Made by a program: the position numbers and the translations under genes. A DNA stretch of 64,000 nucleotides. Origin: Streptomyces sp. HmicA12 (GTDB lineage Bacteria > Actinomycetota > Actinomycetes > Streptomycetales > Streptomycetaceae). Location of the stretch: the NCBI RefSeq assembly GCF_000373565.1, contig NZ_KB891842.1:124001-188000 (forward strand), written 5' to 3'. Below are positions 35,635 through 44,716 of this stretch, piece by piece; position 1 is the first letter of the stretch, and the number at the start of each line of letters is the position of its first letter. The notes beneath the pieces were generated by a model. That model was not told the DNA's origin and made no database searches. It worked only from the letters and a program-made list of their open reading frames with translations.

Positions 35635-36311
35635 GCGGTGAAGTCCTCCCGGGTCTCGGTGATCATCCGGTGGCTGCCGCGCAGCAGGGAGAGCAGCAGG
35701 AGCGAGGCGAGCAGCAGCGGCAGCGCCTCGGTGAGCCACAGCGTGCCCGCGGCCGCGAGCACGAGCAGGCTCGCGGCGCCCGGCGACGCCCCGCTCCGGC
35801 GCAGCAGGAAGTACCCGGCGAGCCGAGCCGTGTCGGCAGTACGGAACGTGAACAGGGCGGTCAGGACGAGGGCGTTGGCGCCCCACAGCAGAGATCCCAC
35901 GCCGACGACGGCGAGCAGCACGGCCCACCAGCCCGGCAGCCCGGCCGCGGCGAAGTGCGTGAGCGTGAACGCGATGACGCTCAGCCAGGCCAGCAACGGC
36001 AGCCAAAGCCGCAGCGCGGCGCTGGAGTTGACGCGCAGACCGTGAAGGAAGGCGCGCGCCGGCCGCAGGTCCGCGAGATCGGTGCCGCGCTGCTGGAGTG
36101 CGTACAGGGCCGCCGCGAGCGCCGGACCAAGCGGCACCAGGCACACCCCGGCGAGCGGCAGATTGGACGGGTCCCCGCCCAGCAGGAGCAGCCCCGCCAG
36201 GCTCGGCGCCAGCGTGGCCAGGAACAGTGCCTCGACCGTGAGCAGGGTGTGCACCAGGGCGGCGCCGCGGGACAGCGGCCCCCGGCCGAACGCGGCCTGC
36301 GCGGTGCTCAT
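35631..36311 (-). CDS. DUF624 (YesL-like) membrane protein
   Basis: The 226-residue protein has five to six hydrophobic segments and the DUF624 length and layout, as in the copy at 16584. It overlaps by four bases both the upstream fusion gene and the downstream GH42 gene, so it was part of a GH39-DUF624-GH42 sugar operon before the rearrangement described for the fusion gene. The biochemical role is unknown. Confidence 0.8.
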   Translation of the reverse strand: MSTAQAAFGRGPLSRGAALVHTLLTVEALFLATLAPSLAGLLLLGGDPSNLPLAGVCLVPLGPALAAALYALQQRGTDLADLRPARAFLHGLRVNSSAALRLWLPLLAWLSVIAFTLTHFAAAGLPGWWAVLLAVVGVGSLLWGANALVLTALFTFRTADTARLAGYFLLRRSGASPGAASLLVLAAAGTLWLTEALPLLLASLLLLSLLRGSHRMITETREDFTA

Positions 36312-37672
36312 CGCGGCTCACCGTCCCCGAGCAGCCGTCCCGCGTCCCACCACGCAGGCGTCTCGTCCTCGACCGGGCTCACCTCGACGAGCGTCACCTC
36401 GTGGCGCTCCAGAGTGAGGTCGACCGTGACGCCCAACTCGCCGACGGGGAGGCGATGATGGGACCGCGCGGGTTCGGCGGCCTCGTGCAGAACGTCGACC
36501 TGGCGCGGGCGCGGCGACCGGGGACTGCCCATGCGTCGCCACGCCGTGTACGCGTTGCCGCGCTCCTCGTCCACGCTGGAGCGGCGCAGAAAGGCGGTGC
36601 CGCCGGACAGGGGAACGTGGAGGCGAAGGGTGTGCAGGCCGGGCCCCGGCGCCACGCCGGTGGGGTCGACCGGGGCCCACGCGAGCACCGTCACCCGGCC
36701 GTCCGGGTGCCGCGTCACGAGATGGTCGTCGCCGCGGCCCAGTACCTCCTCGCCCATCCGCGCCATGAAGGCGTACAGGTGGTACGTGGGCTTCTTCACC
36801 TGGCGGTGCGTCAGCAGCCCGAAGCCGCCGTGGAAGAGCGCCGTCGGCACGCCCTCCTCCTCGAACATGTCGCTGAACGTCCAGTACGAGAAGGAGTCGA
36901 CGAGATCCCCGCCCGCGGCCACGACCGGCGCCAGATACGCGGCGTGGAACGCGGTGTCGTGGACGGGGTTGTCCGGCCGGTACGAGGAGTTGAACAGCTC
37001 CGCGAGCTCGGCACCCGGCACCGCGTCGGCGATCTCCCGCAGATGCGCGGGCGGCGTCGCGGGATCGTCGCGGCCGGCGATCAGCAGCGTGGGAACGGCG
37101 ATGTCCCCGAGCCGCTCCCGCAGATCGAAGGCGGCGAGCGCGTCACAGCAGGCGGCGTACGCCTCGGGATCCGCGTCCCGGTTGTCCCGCACGAGACGCG
37201 GCACGGAGAACCCGGGCGTGAACCACCGCGCCGGCGCACTGTCGGCGACACCCGCCGTGCCCTCCTTGCGCACGAGCGCGGCCCGCTCCTGCCACGCCCC
37301 GGCCCCGCCGAAGTGCGCGGAGGAGCACAGCACGGCCAGCGCGCCGACCCGCTCCGGATGATGCACGGCGAGATGCAGGCCGACGGCGCCGCCCAATGAC
37401 ACACCAGCGTAGGCGAATCGCTCGATCCCGAGGTCGTCGGCGAGCGCGAGGACGAGCCCGGCGAGCTCACCGACGGTGGCCCCCGCGGAGATCAGCCCGG
37501 GCGCGGACCCGCCGTGCCCCGGCAGATCCCACCGCACCACGCGATGCGCGACCGACAACTCGGGCGCGACCTGGTCCCAGAGCGCGAGCGAGGTGCCGAG
37601 GGAGGGGCCGAGGAGGAGGGGAGGCGCGGTGGGGGAGCCTTCGGCACGGTGATGAAGGAGGGGGCGGTTCAT
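36308..37672 (-). CDS. Chimera: PcaL enol-lactonase N-terminal half fused in frame to GH39 xylosidase C-terminal half
   Basis: Residues 1 to about 224 are the 3-oxoadipate enol-lactonase part of a Streptomyces PcaL, including the nucleophile Ser92 in GVSLGGAVG and the Asp in AGRDDPATPP. From about residue 226 (NSSYRPDNPVHDTAFHAAYL onward) the sequence is the C-terminal part of a GH39 beta-xylosidase. The lactonase loses its C-terminal catalytic-His region and the whole carboxymuconolactone decarboxylase domain. GH39 loses its barrel N-terminus with the acid/base Glu, and the nucleophile position before FNSSY is Leu. The junction is near 36997. A GGAG site precedes the ATG. The gene lies where pcaL follows pcaB in Streptomyces. 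Probably non-functional; an assembly chimera is the alternative. Confidence 0.85.
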   Translation of the reverse strand: MNRPLLHHRAEGSPTAPPLLLGPSLGTSLALWDQVAPELSVAHRVVRWDLPGHGGSAPGLISAGATVGELAGLVLALADDLGIERFAYAGVSLGGAVGLHLAVHHPERVGALAVLCSSAHFGGAGAWQERAALVRKEGTAGVADSAPARWFTPGFSVPRLVRDNRDADPEAYAACCDALAAFDLRERLGDIAVPTLLIAGRDDPATPPAHLREIADAVPGAELAELFNSSYRPDNPVHDTAFHAAYLAPVVAAGGDLVDSFSYWTFSDMFEEEGVPTALFHGGFGLLTHRQVKKPTYHLYAFMARMGEEVLGRGDDHLVTRHPDGRVTVLAWAPVDPTGVAPGPGLHTLRLHVPLSGGTAFLRRSSVDEERGNAYTAWRRMGSPRSPRPRQVDVLHEAAEPARSHHRLPVGELGVTVDLTLERHEVTLVEVSPVEDETPAWWDAGRLLGDGEPR

Positions 37673-37723
37673 GTGAACTCCAGGGAAGGGAAAGTCCGGG
37701 AAGGGGGCGGGTCGGGGGACATC

Positions 37724-39028
37724 TCACAACCGGGCCAGCGCCCGATCCACCAACACCCCCGCGGCCCCCACGTACCGAGCCGGATCCATCAACTCACCGA
37801 GATCGACCCTCTTGAGGTCGGGTTCCTCCGCGAGGACGTCCAGCAACGAACACCCGCGCCCTCGCGCCGACTTGGCCGCATCCGCGAGCAACGCCCTGGC
37901 CCGCCCCCGCCCGAGCAACCCCGCCAGCTCGACGGACAACCGCTCGGAGACGATCGCGCCCCCGGTGAGCCCGAGATGCGCGCGCATCACACCGCCCCGC
38001 ACCACGAGCCCGCCGACCAGCTCGGAGGCATCCCGCACCGCTCCGCCCACCAGCCGCAACAGCTCCCGCAGCGTGGCCCATTCGGCATGCCACGCCCCGG
38101 CGGGCCGCTCGTCCTCGGCCGGCAGCGACCCGTACAGCGTCGCCGCGAGACCGGGCGCCCGCCGCGCCGCGGCGGCGATGAGCGTGGCCCGCACCGGGTT
38201 CGCCTTGTGCGGCATCGCGGACGAACCACCGCCCGCGCCCTCCGCCAGCTCCCCGATCTCCGTACGGGAGAGGATGAGCACATCCACGGCCGTCTTGCCC
38301 AGCGCACCCGCCGCGAAGGCGAGCGCCCCGCCCAGATCGGCGACCGGAGTGCGCAGCACATGCCACGGCAACTCCGGTGCTGACAGGCCGAGTTCCGTCG
38401 CGTACGCGTCGACGAGCGCCGTCGGATCGGTGGCGCCGTACGCCTCGAACGCCGCCAGGGTTCCCGCGGCGCCGCCGAGCTGGACCGGCAGCACGACAGC
38501 CCGCAGCCGGTCCCGCGCGTCCAGCACCAGCGACCGCCAGCCCGCCGCCTTCAGCCCGAACGTCGTCGGCACGGCGTGCTGCGTCAGCGTACGACCGGGC
38601 ATGACGGTGTCCCGGTGCTCGGCGGCGATACCCGCCAACACCTCAGCCACGTCATCGAGTTCACCGACGACGACTTCCAGGGTCCGCGCCGCGACCAGCA
38701 TCAGCGCGGTGTCCAGCACATCCTGACTCGTCGCGCCCCGATGCACGTACGCGCCGTACTCCGCCGGCACCGCCGCCGTCAGGTCGGCGACGAGCGGGAT
38801 CACCGGGTTGCCGCCGGTCCGGGCCCGTCGCGCCAGGTCCCGGACGTCGAAGCGGTCGGCCACCGCGGCCGCGGTCACCGCGTCGGCGGCCGCTGCGGGC
38901 GCCAGACCGAGCGAGGACTGTGCGCGGGTCAGGCCCGCCTCCGCGTCCAACAAGGCCTGAAGGAAAGCCTGTTCGGAGGTGGTGCGCTCGGTGGGCGCGT
39001 CCTCGCTGCCGGGGTCGAACAACGTCAC
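37724..39028 (-). CDS. pcaB: 3-carboxy-cis,cis-muconate cycloisomerase
   Basis: The 434-residue protein belongs to the fumarase/aspartase superfamily, with the signature GSSAMPHKANPV and the conserved RGATSQDVLDTA segment of PcaB. It lactonises 3-carboxymuconate to 4-carboxymuconolactone in the protocatechuate branch of the beta-ketoadipate pathway. The GTG start overlaps the pcaG stop (GTGA). The next gene is 51 bp downstream and is the broken pcaL, so the pathway is interrupted here right after this step. Confidence 0.94.
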   Translation of the reverse strand: MTLFDPGSEDAPTERTTSEQAFLQALLDAEAGLTRAQSSLGLAPAAAADAVTAAAVADRFDVRDLARRARTGGNPVIPLVADLTAAVPAEYGAYVHRGATSQDVLDTALMLVAARTLEVVVGELDDVAEVLAGIAAEHRDTVMPGRTLTQHAVPTTFGLKAAGWRSLVLDARDRLRAVVLPVQLGGAAGTLAAFEAYGATDPTALVDAYATELGLSAPELPWHVLRTPVADLGGALAFAAGALGKTAVDVLILSRTEIGELAEGAGGGSSAMPHKANPVRATLIAAAARRAPGLAATLYGSLPAEDERPAGAWHAEWATLRELLRLVGGAVRDASELVGGLVVRGGVMRAHLGLTGGAIVSERLSVELAGLLGRGRARALLADAAKSARGRGCSLLDVLAEEPDLKRVDLGELMDPARYVGAAGVLVDRALARL

Positions 39029-39627
39029 GTGAACTCCAGGAAGACCGTCTCGCCCTCGCCCTGAAGGCGCACGTCGAAACGGTACGTGCCGTCGGCCTGC
39101 GGACGGGCGACCAGCGTGTCGCGGCGCTCCGGTGCGAGGCGCGCGAGCAGCGGGTCCGAGGCGAGCGCGGGGTCGCCCTCGAAGTAGATCCGCGTGAACA
39201 GGTGGACGAGCAGCCCGCGCGCGAACACGCACACACTCAGGTACGGGGCGTTGTCGCCGCGCGCTCCGGGCCACAGCGTCCGCACGTACCAGTGGCCGCC
39301 TGCGTCGGTCTGGCTGCGGCCCCAGCCGGTGAACTCCACGCCGTTGCGGCCGAGATAGCCGCCGGTGGCAGGGTCGCGCCGGATCGAGCCGTCGACCTGC
39401 GGCAGGTTCCCCTCGTGGTCGGGGCCCCATATCTCCAGGAACGCGTCCGGCACGGGGGTGCCCTCGCCGTCGTACACGTACCCGCGCACGACGACCTCGT
39501 GTCCGTCACCGGCGGGCGCGATGTCGGCGCCGCCGGGGAACGGCAGCGCGTAGCCGTAGAACGGGCCGACCGTGTGGGACGGCGTCGGCAGGACCGCGGC
39601 CGGATTGCTCGTGTCGATCTTCGTCAT
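39025..39627 (-). CDS. pcaG: Protocatechuate 3,4-dioxygenase alpha subunit
   Basis: This 200-residue intradiol dioxygenase subunit has the beta-sandwich core (VVVRGYVYDGEGTPVPDAFLEIW) and HLFTRIYFEGD. Like other alpha subunits it helps form the active site but does not carry the full iron ligand set. It pairs with PcaH, encoded 9 bp upstream. The ATG at 39627 is standard. Confidence 0.94.
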   Translation of the reverse strand: MTKIDTSNPAAVLPTPSHTVGPFYGYALPFPGGADIAPAGDGHEVVVRGYVYDGEGTPVPDAFLEIWGPDHEGNLPQVDGSIRRDPATGGYLGRNGVEFTGWGRSQTDAGGHWYVRTLWPGARGDNAPYLSVCVFARGLLVHLFTRIYFEGDPALASDPLLARLAPERRDTLVARPQADGTYRFDVRLQGEGETVFLEFT

Positions 39628-39636
39628 GGTGGCTGC

Positions 39637-40410
39637 TCAGCGCCCTTCTTCGATCCAGGTGGCCTGCGGGCCGTCGAGCACGATGTCCCAGTGGTAGCCC
39701 ATCGAGAACTCCGGCACGGACAGGCTGTGGTCGTAGGTGGCGACCAGGCGCTGCCGAGCGGCGTCGTCGGTGACGGACTGGATGATCGGGTCGTAGGGGA
39801 ACAGCGGGTCGGCGGGGAAATACATCTGTGTCACGAGACGCTGCGTGAACGCCGAGCCGAACATCGAGAAGTGGATGTGGGCCGGGCGCCAGGCGTTCAC
39901 GTGGTTGCGCCACGGATACGGGCCCGGCTGGACGGTCGTGAACCGGTACTGGCCCTGATCATCCGTCAGCATGCGCCCCACGCCGGTAAAGTTGGGGTCC
40001 AGCGGTGCGTCGTGCTGCTCGCGCTGATGGGCATAGCGGCCGGCCGAGTTGGCCTGCCAGATCTCGACCAGCTGACCGCGCAGCGGGCGGCCGTCACGGT
40101 CGAGGAGGCGGCCCGAGACGGTGATGCGCTCACCGATCGGCTCACCGGTGTGCTGCCGGGTGAGGTCGTTGTCGATCTCGGTGATGTCGCGCTCGCCGAA
40201 CGCGGGGGAGGCCAGCTCCACCAGCTCCGGGTCCCTGCTGACGTCGATGTTGATCGGCGGCTGCTTCGGGTGGCGCAGCGTGGAGGAGCGGTAGGGGGCG
40301 TAGTCGCGGCGCGGCTGGTGCTCGACGGGCCCGCCGTCGGCGACCCGCTTCTCGTACGCGGCGTGCTCGGCCGCGATCTCCGCGTCGATGTCGTGTTGCG
40401 TGAGAGTCAT
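39637..40410 (-). CDS. pcaH: Protocatechuate 3,4-dioxygenase beta subunit
   Basis: The 257-residue iron-binding subunit opens the ring of protocatechuate to 3-carboxy-cis,cis-muconate. It shows the N-terminal Intradiol_dioxyg_N region (PPINIDVSRDPE), the core VEIWQANSAGRYAHQ, and the Fe(III) ligand region YPWRNHVNAWRPAHIHFSMFG, quoted here by its HIH pair and preceding tyrosines. The ATG at 40410 lies 17 bp after the pcaF stop. Confidence 0.95.
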   Translation of the reverse strand: MTLTQHDIDAEIAAEHAAYEKRVADGGPVEHQPRRDYAPYRSSTLRHPKQPPINIDVSRDPELVELASPAFGERDITEIDNDLTRQHTGEPIGERITVSGRLLDRDGRPLRGQLVEIWQANSAGRYAHQREQHDAPLDPNFTGVGRMLTDDQGQYRFTTVQPGPYPWRNHVNAWRPAHIHFSMFGSAFTQRLVTQMYFPADPLFPYDPIIQSVTDDAARQRLVATYDHSLSVPEFSMGYHWDIVLDGPQATWIEEGR

Positions 40411-40427
40411 GGGAGTTCGTGGCCTTC

Positions 40428-41635
<1,208 letters not shown>

Positions 41636-41639
<4 letters not shown>

Positions 41640-42280
41640 TTGGCCTCCTCCGGGATGCGGACCTCGGTGGCGGTCCTCGTCACGACGTCCTCGGCGCTCA
41701 CGCCGGGCGCCAACTCGACCAGTTCCAGGCCGTGTTCGGTGATGTCGAGGACGGCGAGGTCGGTGATGATCCGGTTCACGCACGCCTTGCCGGTCAGCGG
41801 CAGCGCGCACTCGTCGAGGATCTTCGGGGAGCCGTCCTTCGCGGTGTGCGTCATCACGACGATGACCGTGCGCGCCCCGTGCACGAGGTCCATCGCGCCG
41901 CCGATGCCGGTGATCATCTTGCCGGGCACGGCCCAGTTGGCCAGGTCGCCGCCCGCCGACACCTGCATGGCGCCGAGCACCGCGACGTCGATGTGGCCGC
42001 CGCGGATCATCCCGAAGGAGAGCGCCGAGTCGAAGAACGAGGCGCCGGGCAGGACCGTGACGGTCTCCTTGCCCGCGTTGATCAGATCCGGGTCGACCGC
42101 GTCCTCGGTGGGATACGGGCCGGTGCCCAGGATCCCGTTCTCCGACTCCAGGATCACCTCCACGTCACCGGGGAGGTAGTTGGGGATGAGCGTGGGCAGA
42201 CCGATGCCCAGGTTCACGTACTGGCCGTCGCGCAGCTCACGTGCCGCGCGCGCCGCCATCTGCTCCCGTGTCCATGCCAT
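41636..42280 (-). CDS. pcaJ: 3-oxoadipate CoA-transferase subunit B
   Basis: This 214-residue CoA-transferase beta subunit carries the catalytic glutamate motif ESENGILG and the preceding YVNLGIGLPTLIPNYLP. It forms a heterodimer with PcaI, encoded 3 bp upstream, and activates 3-oxoadipate with succinyl-CoA. Confidence 0.94.
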
Positions 42281-42283
42281 GGC

Positions 42284-43048
42284 TCACTCACCCACCGTCG
42301 AGGTCGTGCGCTTCTCGATGCCCTTGTCCACGGCCTCTTCCGGGGTGAGGGCGACCACCCGCTGCACGAAGATCCCCGGCAGGTGCACGGCGTCCGGCTC
42401 GATCTCGCCCGGCTCCACCAGCTCCTCCACCTCGGCGATGGTGATCCGGCCGGCCTGCGCGGCGAGGGGGTTGAAGTTCCGGGTCGACTTGTTGAAGACC
42501 AGGTTCCCGTGCCGGTCGCCCTTCGCGGCCCGGACCAGCGCGAAGTCGGTGCGGATGGCGCGCTCCATCACGTACTCGACGCCGTCGAACTCACGGACCT
42601 CCTTGGGCGGCGAGGCGAGCGCCACCCCGCCGTTGCCGTCGTAGCGCCAGGGCAGTCCGCCGTCCGCGACCTGGGTGCCCACGCCCGCCGGGGTGTAGAA
42701 CGCGGGGATCCCGGCGCCGCCCGCGCGCAGCCGCTCCGCGAGCGTGCCCTGCGGAATCATCTCGACCTCGATCTCACCGGCCAGGTACTGCCGGGCGAAC
42801 TCCTTGTTCGCGCCGATGTACGAGCCGGTGACCCGGGCGATACGGCCCGCCGCCAGCAGAACGGCGAGTCCGGACTCCAGGGCGCCGCAGTTGTTGGACA
42901 CCACCGACAGGTTCCCGGTGCCCTGCTCGTACAGCGCCTTGATCAGTACGCCGGGCACCCCGCTCAGTCCGAACCCGCCGACCGCCAGGGACGCGCCGTC
43001 CCCGACGTCGGCGACCGCCTGCGCGGCCGTGGCGACCACCTTGTCCAT
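42284..43048 (-). CDS. pcaI: 3-oxoadipate CoA-transferase subunit A
   Basis: The 254-residue CoA-transferase alpha subunit has the glycine-rich GDGASLAVGGFGLSGVPG motif and the NFNPLAAQAG segment. It is the first gene of the leftward operon and faces the pcaV-type regulator across 167 bp. Confidence 0.94.
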   Translation of the reverse strand: MDKVVATAAQAVADVGDGASLAVGGFGLSGVPGVLIKALYEQGTGNLSVVSNNCGALESGLAVLLAAGRIARVTGSYIGANKEFARQYLAGEIEVEMIPQGTLAERLRAGGAGIPAFYTPAGVGTQVADGGLPWRYDGNGGVALASPPKEVREFDGVEYVMERAIRTDFALVRAAKGDRHGNLVFNKSTRNFNPLAAQAGRITIAEVEELVEPGEIEPDAVHLPGIFVQRVVALTPEEAVDKGIEKRTTSTVGE

Positions 43049-43080
43049 GTCTGCGAGACCCGTCTGTAGGAGGTGGGTGA

Positions 43081-43169
43081 ATTGCTCAGCGCACTGAGTG
43101 TTTTCGAAGCGGGCCTCACGTTGCCACTGGGTATGTGAACCGTCAAGGGTCTACGATTGCTCAGTACAC
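43081..43169. promoter_or_regulatory. pcaI promoter and candidate PcaV operators
   Basis: On the minus strand, TTGACG (43146-43141) and CAACGT (43123-43118) are 17 bp apart, a plausible pcaI promoter. A 14-bp element ATTGCTCAG(C/T)(G/A)CAC occurs twice, at 43081-43094 and 43156-43169. The first copy contains the dyad CTCAG-CGCA-CTGAG and lies just downstream of the predicted pcaI start. The second is 47 bp before the pcaV start. This arrangement fits repression of both genes by the MarR protein. Binding is inferred. Confidence 0.5.
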
Positions 43170-43215
43170 CGGCTTAAATGGGCGCGCTGACCGACGTATC
43201 GCAAGGAGGGCCGTG

Positions 43216-43686
43216 ATGGCCGCGGTGGATCTGACCACCCATCCCGGGCACCTCGCCCGACGGCTGCAGCAGGCGCACTATCTGCTGTGGAACACGATGG
43301 TCTCGGAGGAGATCACGTCCCCGCAGTTCGCGGTCCTGAACACGCTGGTCGCCGAGCCGGGCCTGGACCAGCGCACGGTCGGCGAGCGCGTCGGCCTCGA
43401 CCGGTCGACGATCGCCGAGGTGATCAGCCGGCTCACCCGGCGCGAGCTGATCGACAAGGTGCGCGACCCGCAGGACGGGCGCCGTTCCCTGCTGCGGCTC
43501 ACCCCGGAAGGGCTGCGCACGCACAAGAAGCTGACCGTGCGCACGGCCCGGATGAACCAGGTCCTCCTGGGGCCGCTCGACGGCGCCGAGCAGACCGTCT
43601 TCTTCGACCTGATCCAGCGGGTCTGCGACGCGGCGGAGGGCCTGCGCAACCCGGCCGAGCCGCTGACGGCGACGCAGCCGGGCTAG
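43216..43686 (+). CDS. pcaV: MarR-family repressor of the pca operon (PcaV-like)
   Basis: The 156-residue winged-helix protein has the MarR recognition helix region VGERVGLDRSTIAEVISRL and the wing DPQDGRRSLLRLT. Arg15 in HLARRLQQAH is in the position known for S. coelicolor PcaV to be needed for protocatechuate sensing. The gene is divergent from pcaI, as in S. coelicolor. The ATG at 43216 lies 6 bases after AAGGAGG. Protocatechuate release from DNA is established for the family member and inferred here. Confidence 0.9.
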   Translation: MAAVDLTTHPGHLARRLQQAHYLLWNTMVSEEITSPQFAVLNTLVAEPGLDQRTVGERVGLDRSTIAEVISRLTRRELIDKVRDPQDGRRSLLRLTPEGLRTHKKLTVRTARMNQVLLGPLDGAEQTVFFDLIQRVCDAAEGLRNPAEPLTATQPG

Positions 43687-43746
43687 GTCGTGTCCGCAAA
43701 GTCCCTCCTGCCCCGGCGGACGGAGGAACTTCGCGGACACGGCCTA
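43684..43746. terminator. Long imperfect hairpin between convergent genes (bidirectional terminator)
   Basis: Arms of 25 bp (43684-43708 and 43722-43746) match at 22 positions with a 13-nt loop. The hairpin fills the gap between the pcaV stop and the stop of the convergent DUF3048 gene. The arm begins TAGGTCGTGTCCGC, which could also be a small mobile-element-like terminal repeat, but no target duplication is obvious. Confidence 0.65.
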
Positions 43747-44676
43747 AGCCTTCGCGAACACCACCCACACCTGGCCGGGCGCGAACGCCAGCGGGCTTCC
43801 GCCCTTCGCCGCCGTGAACTCCGTGCCGTCCTGCGGCGCCCGGCGCTCCCACCGCGCGTCGTACGCCCGCCCGTCCCGCAGCACCACCGCCCGCCCCGAA
43901 CCCACGGTGCGCGACAGGGGAGAGGCGTTGCCCAGCTTGTCGTGGAAGCGGGACGGCTCGACGTCGACGTACTGGACGACGACCGTCGGCGCCGCGAGCC
44001 GCGTGCCACCCGCTGTCGTCGCGGCCCGCCCGTCCATGCTCACCAGCCAACGCCCCTTCCCCGCCGACCAGTTGAAGGTGAACCGGGCCGAGGGGAACCG
44101 CACCGTGCGCTCCGTCTCCGGCCGGCCGCCGGCGGGCGCCCGCGCCGCGAACCGGAATCCGGCGGCGGCCCCCGCGCCCGCCCCCGACGTCGTCCGGCCG
44201 AGCTTCTCCGGCCGCAGATACAGATTGTGCGGGGCCGGCTTCCCGCCGCCCCGGAAGTAGGCGCCGCCCTCCTTGCCCTGCGGGGCCGCCCGCAGCGGCG
44301 CCGCGTCGATCAGGGGCTGGAGCCTGCCCTGCGCCCCCGAGTAGGCGAGTGTCGGCCGGTCGAACTGGCGCAACAGTTCCAGGTCGGTCTCGCGGGCGCT
44401 GCGCACCGGCCCCACCACGTCCGGGACCCGCGTCCCGAAGACCGCCATCAGCCGGCTGAGGCCGCCCTCCACCTGCTCCGCGTACACGATGTCGGCGTCC
44501 TCGACGCCGGTCTGCGGACGCGCCGCGCCCACGTTGTCGATCTTCACGGCGAGCAGGGCAGCAGCCTGGCCGGGCGTGCCGGAGCCCTTCCCGTCGGGCA
44601 GGCCGCCCGGTGTGCAGGCCGCCACGAACACCCCGAGCGCACCGGCGACGAACCCTCGCCTACGAATCCCGTCCAC
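43744..44676 (-). CDS. DUF3048 domain lipoprotein
   Basis: The 310-residue protein has a lipoprotein signal with lipobox FVAAC (Cys21). The DUF3048 (YerB-like) N-domain reads LLAVKIDNVGAARPQTGVED, then ADIVYAEQVEGGLSRLMAVF and GPVRSARETD. The C-domain ends ALVFAPGQVWVVF-like (here PLAFAPGQVWVVFAKA). These proteins are surface-anchored and their role is poorly defined. It is convergent with pcaV. Confidence 0.88.
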   Translation of the reverse strand: MDGIRRRGFVAGALGVFVAACTPGGLPDGKGSGTPGQAAALLAVKIDNVGAARPQTGVEDADIVYAEQVEGGLSRLMAVFGTRVPDVVGPVRSARETDLELLRQFDRPTLAYSGAQGRLQPLIDAAPLRAAPQGKEGGAYFRGGGKPAPHNLYLRPEKLGRTTSGAGAGAAAGFRFAARAPAGGRPETERTVRFPSARFTFNWSAGKGRWLVSMDGRAATTAGGTRLAAPTVVVQYVDVEPSRFHDKLGNASPLSRTVGSGRAVVLRDGRAYDARWERRAPQDGTEFTAAKGGSPLAFAPGQVWVVFAKA

Positions 44677-44716
44677 GGCCCCTGCATACCCAGCGGGCGC
44701 CGCCGATGACCACGCT

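Noticed and set aside
33604..36321. A longer GH42 start at 36321
   Set aside because: The extension is Arg/Ala-rich antisense and out-of-frame sequence over the DUF624 gene. Family homology begins at the ATG at 35634.
36308..37672. Reading the whole gene as an ordinary alpha/beta hydrolase
   Set aside because: The second half has no hydrolase features and matches GH39 from the FNSSYRPDNPVHDT region to the end. The lactonase C-terminal catalytic part is absent.
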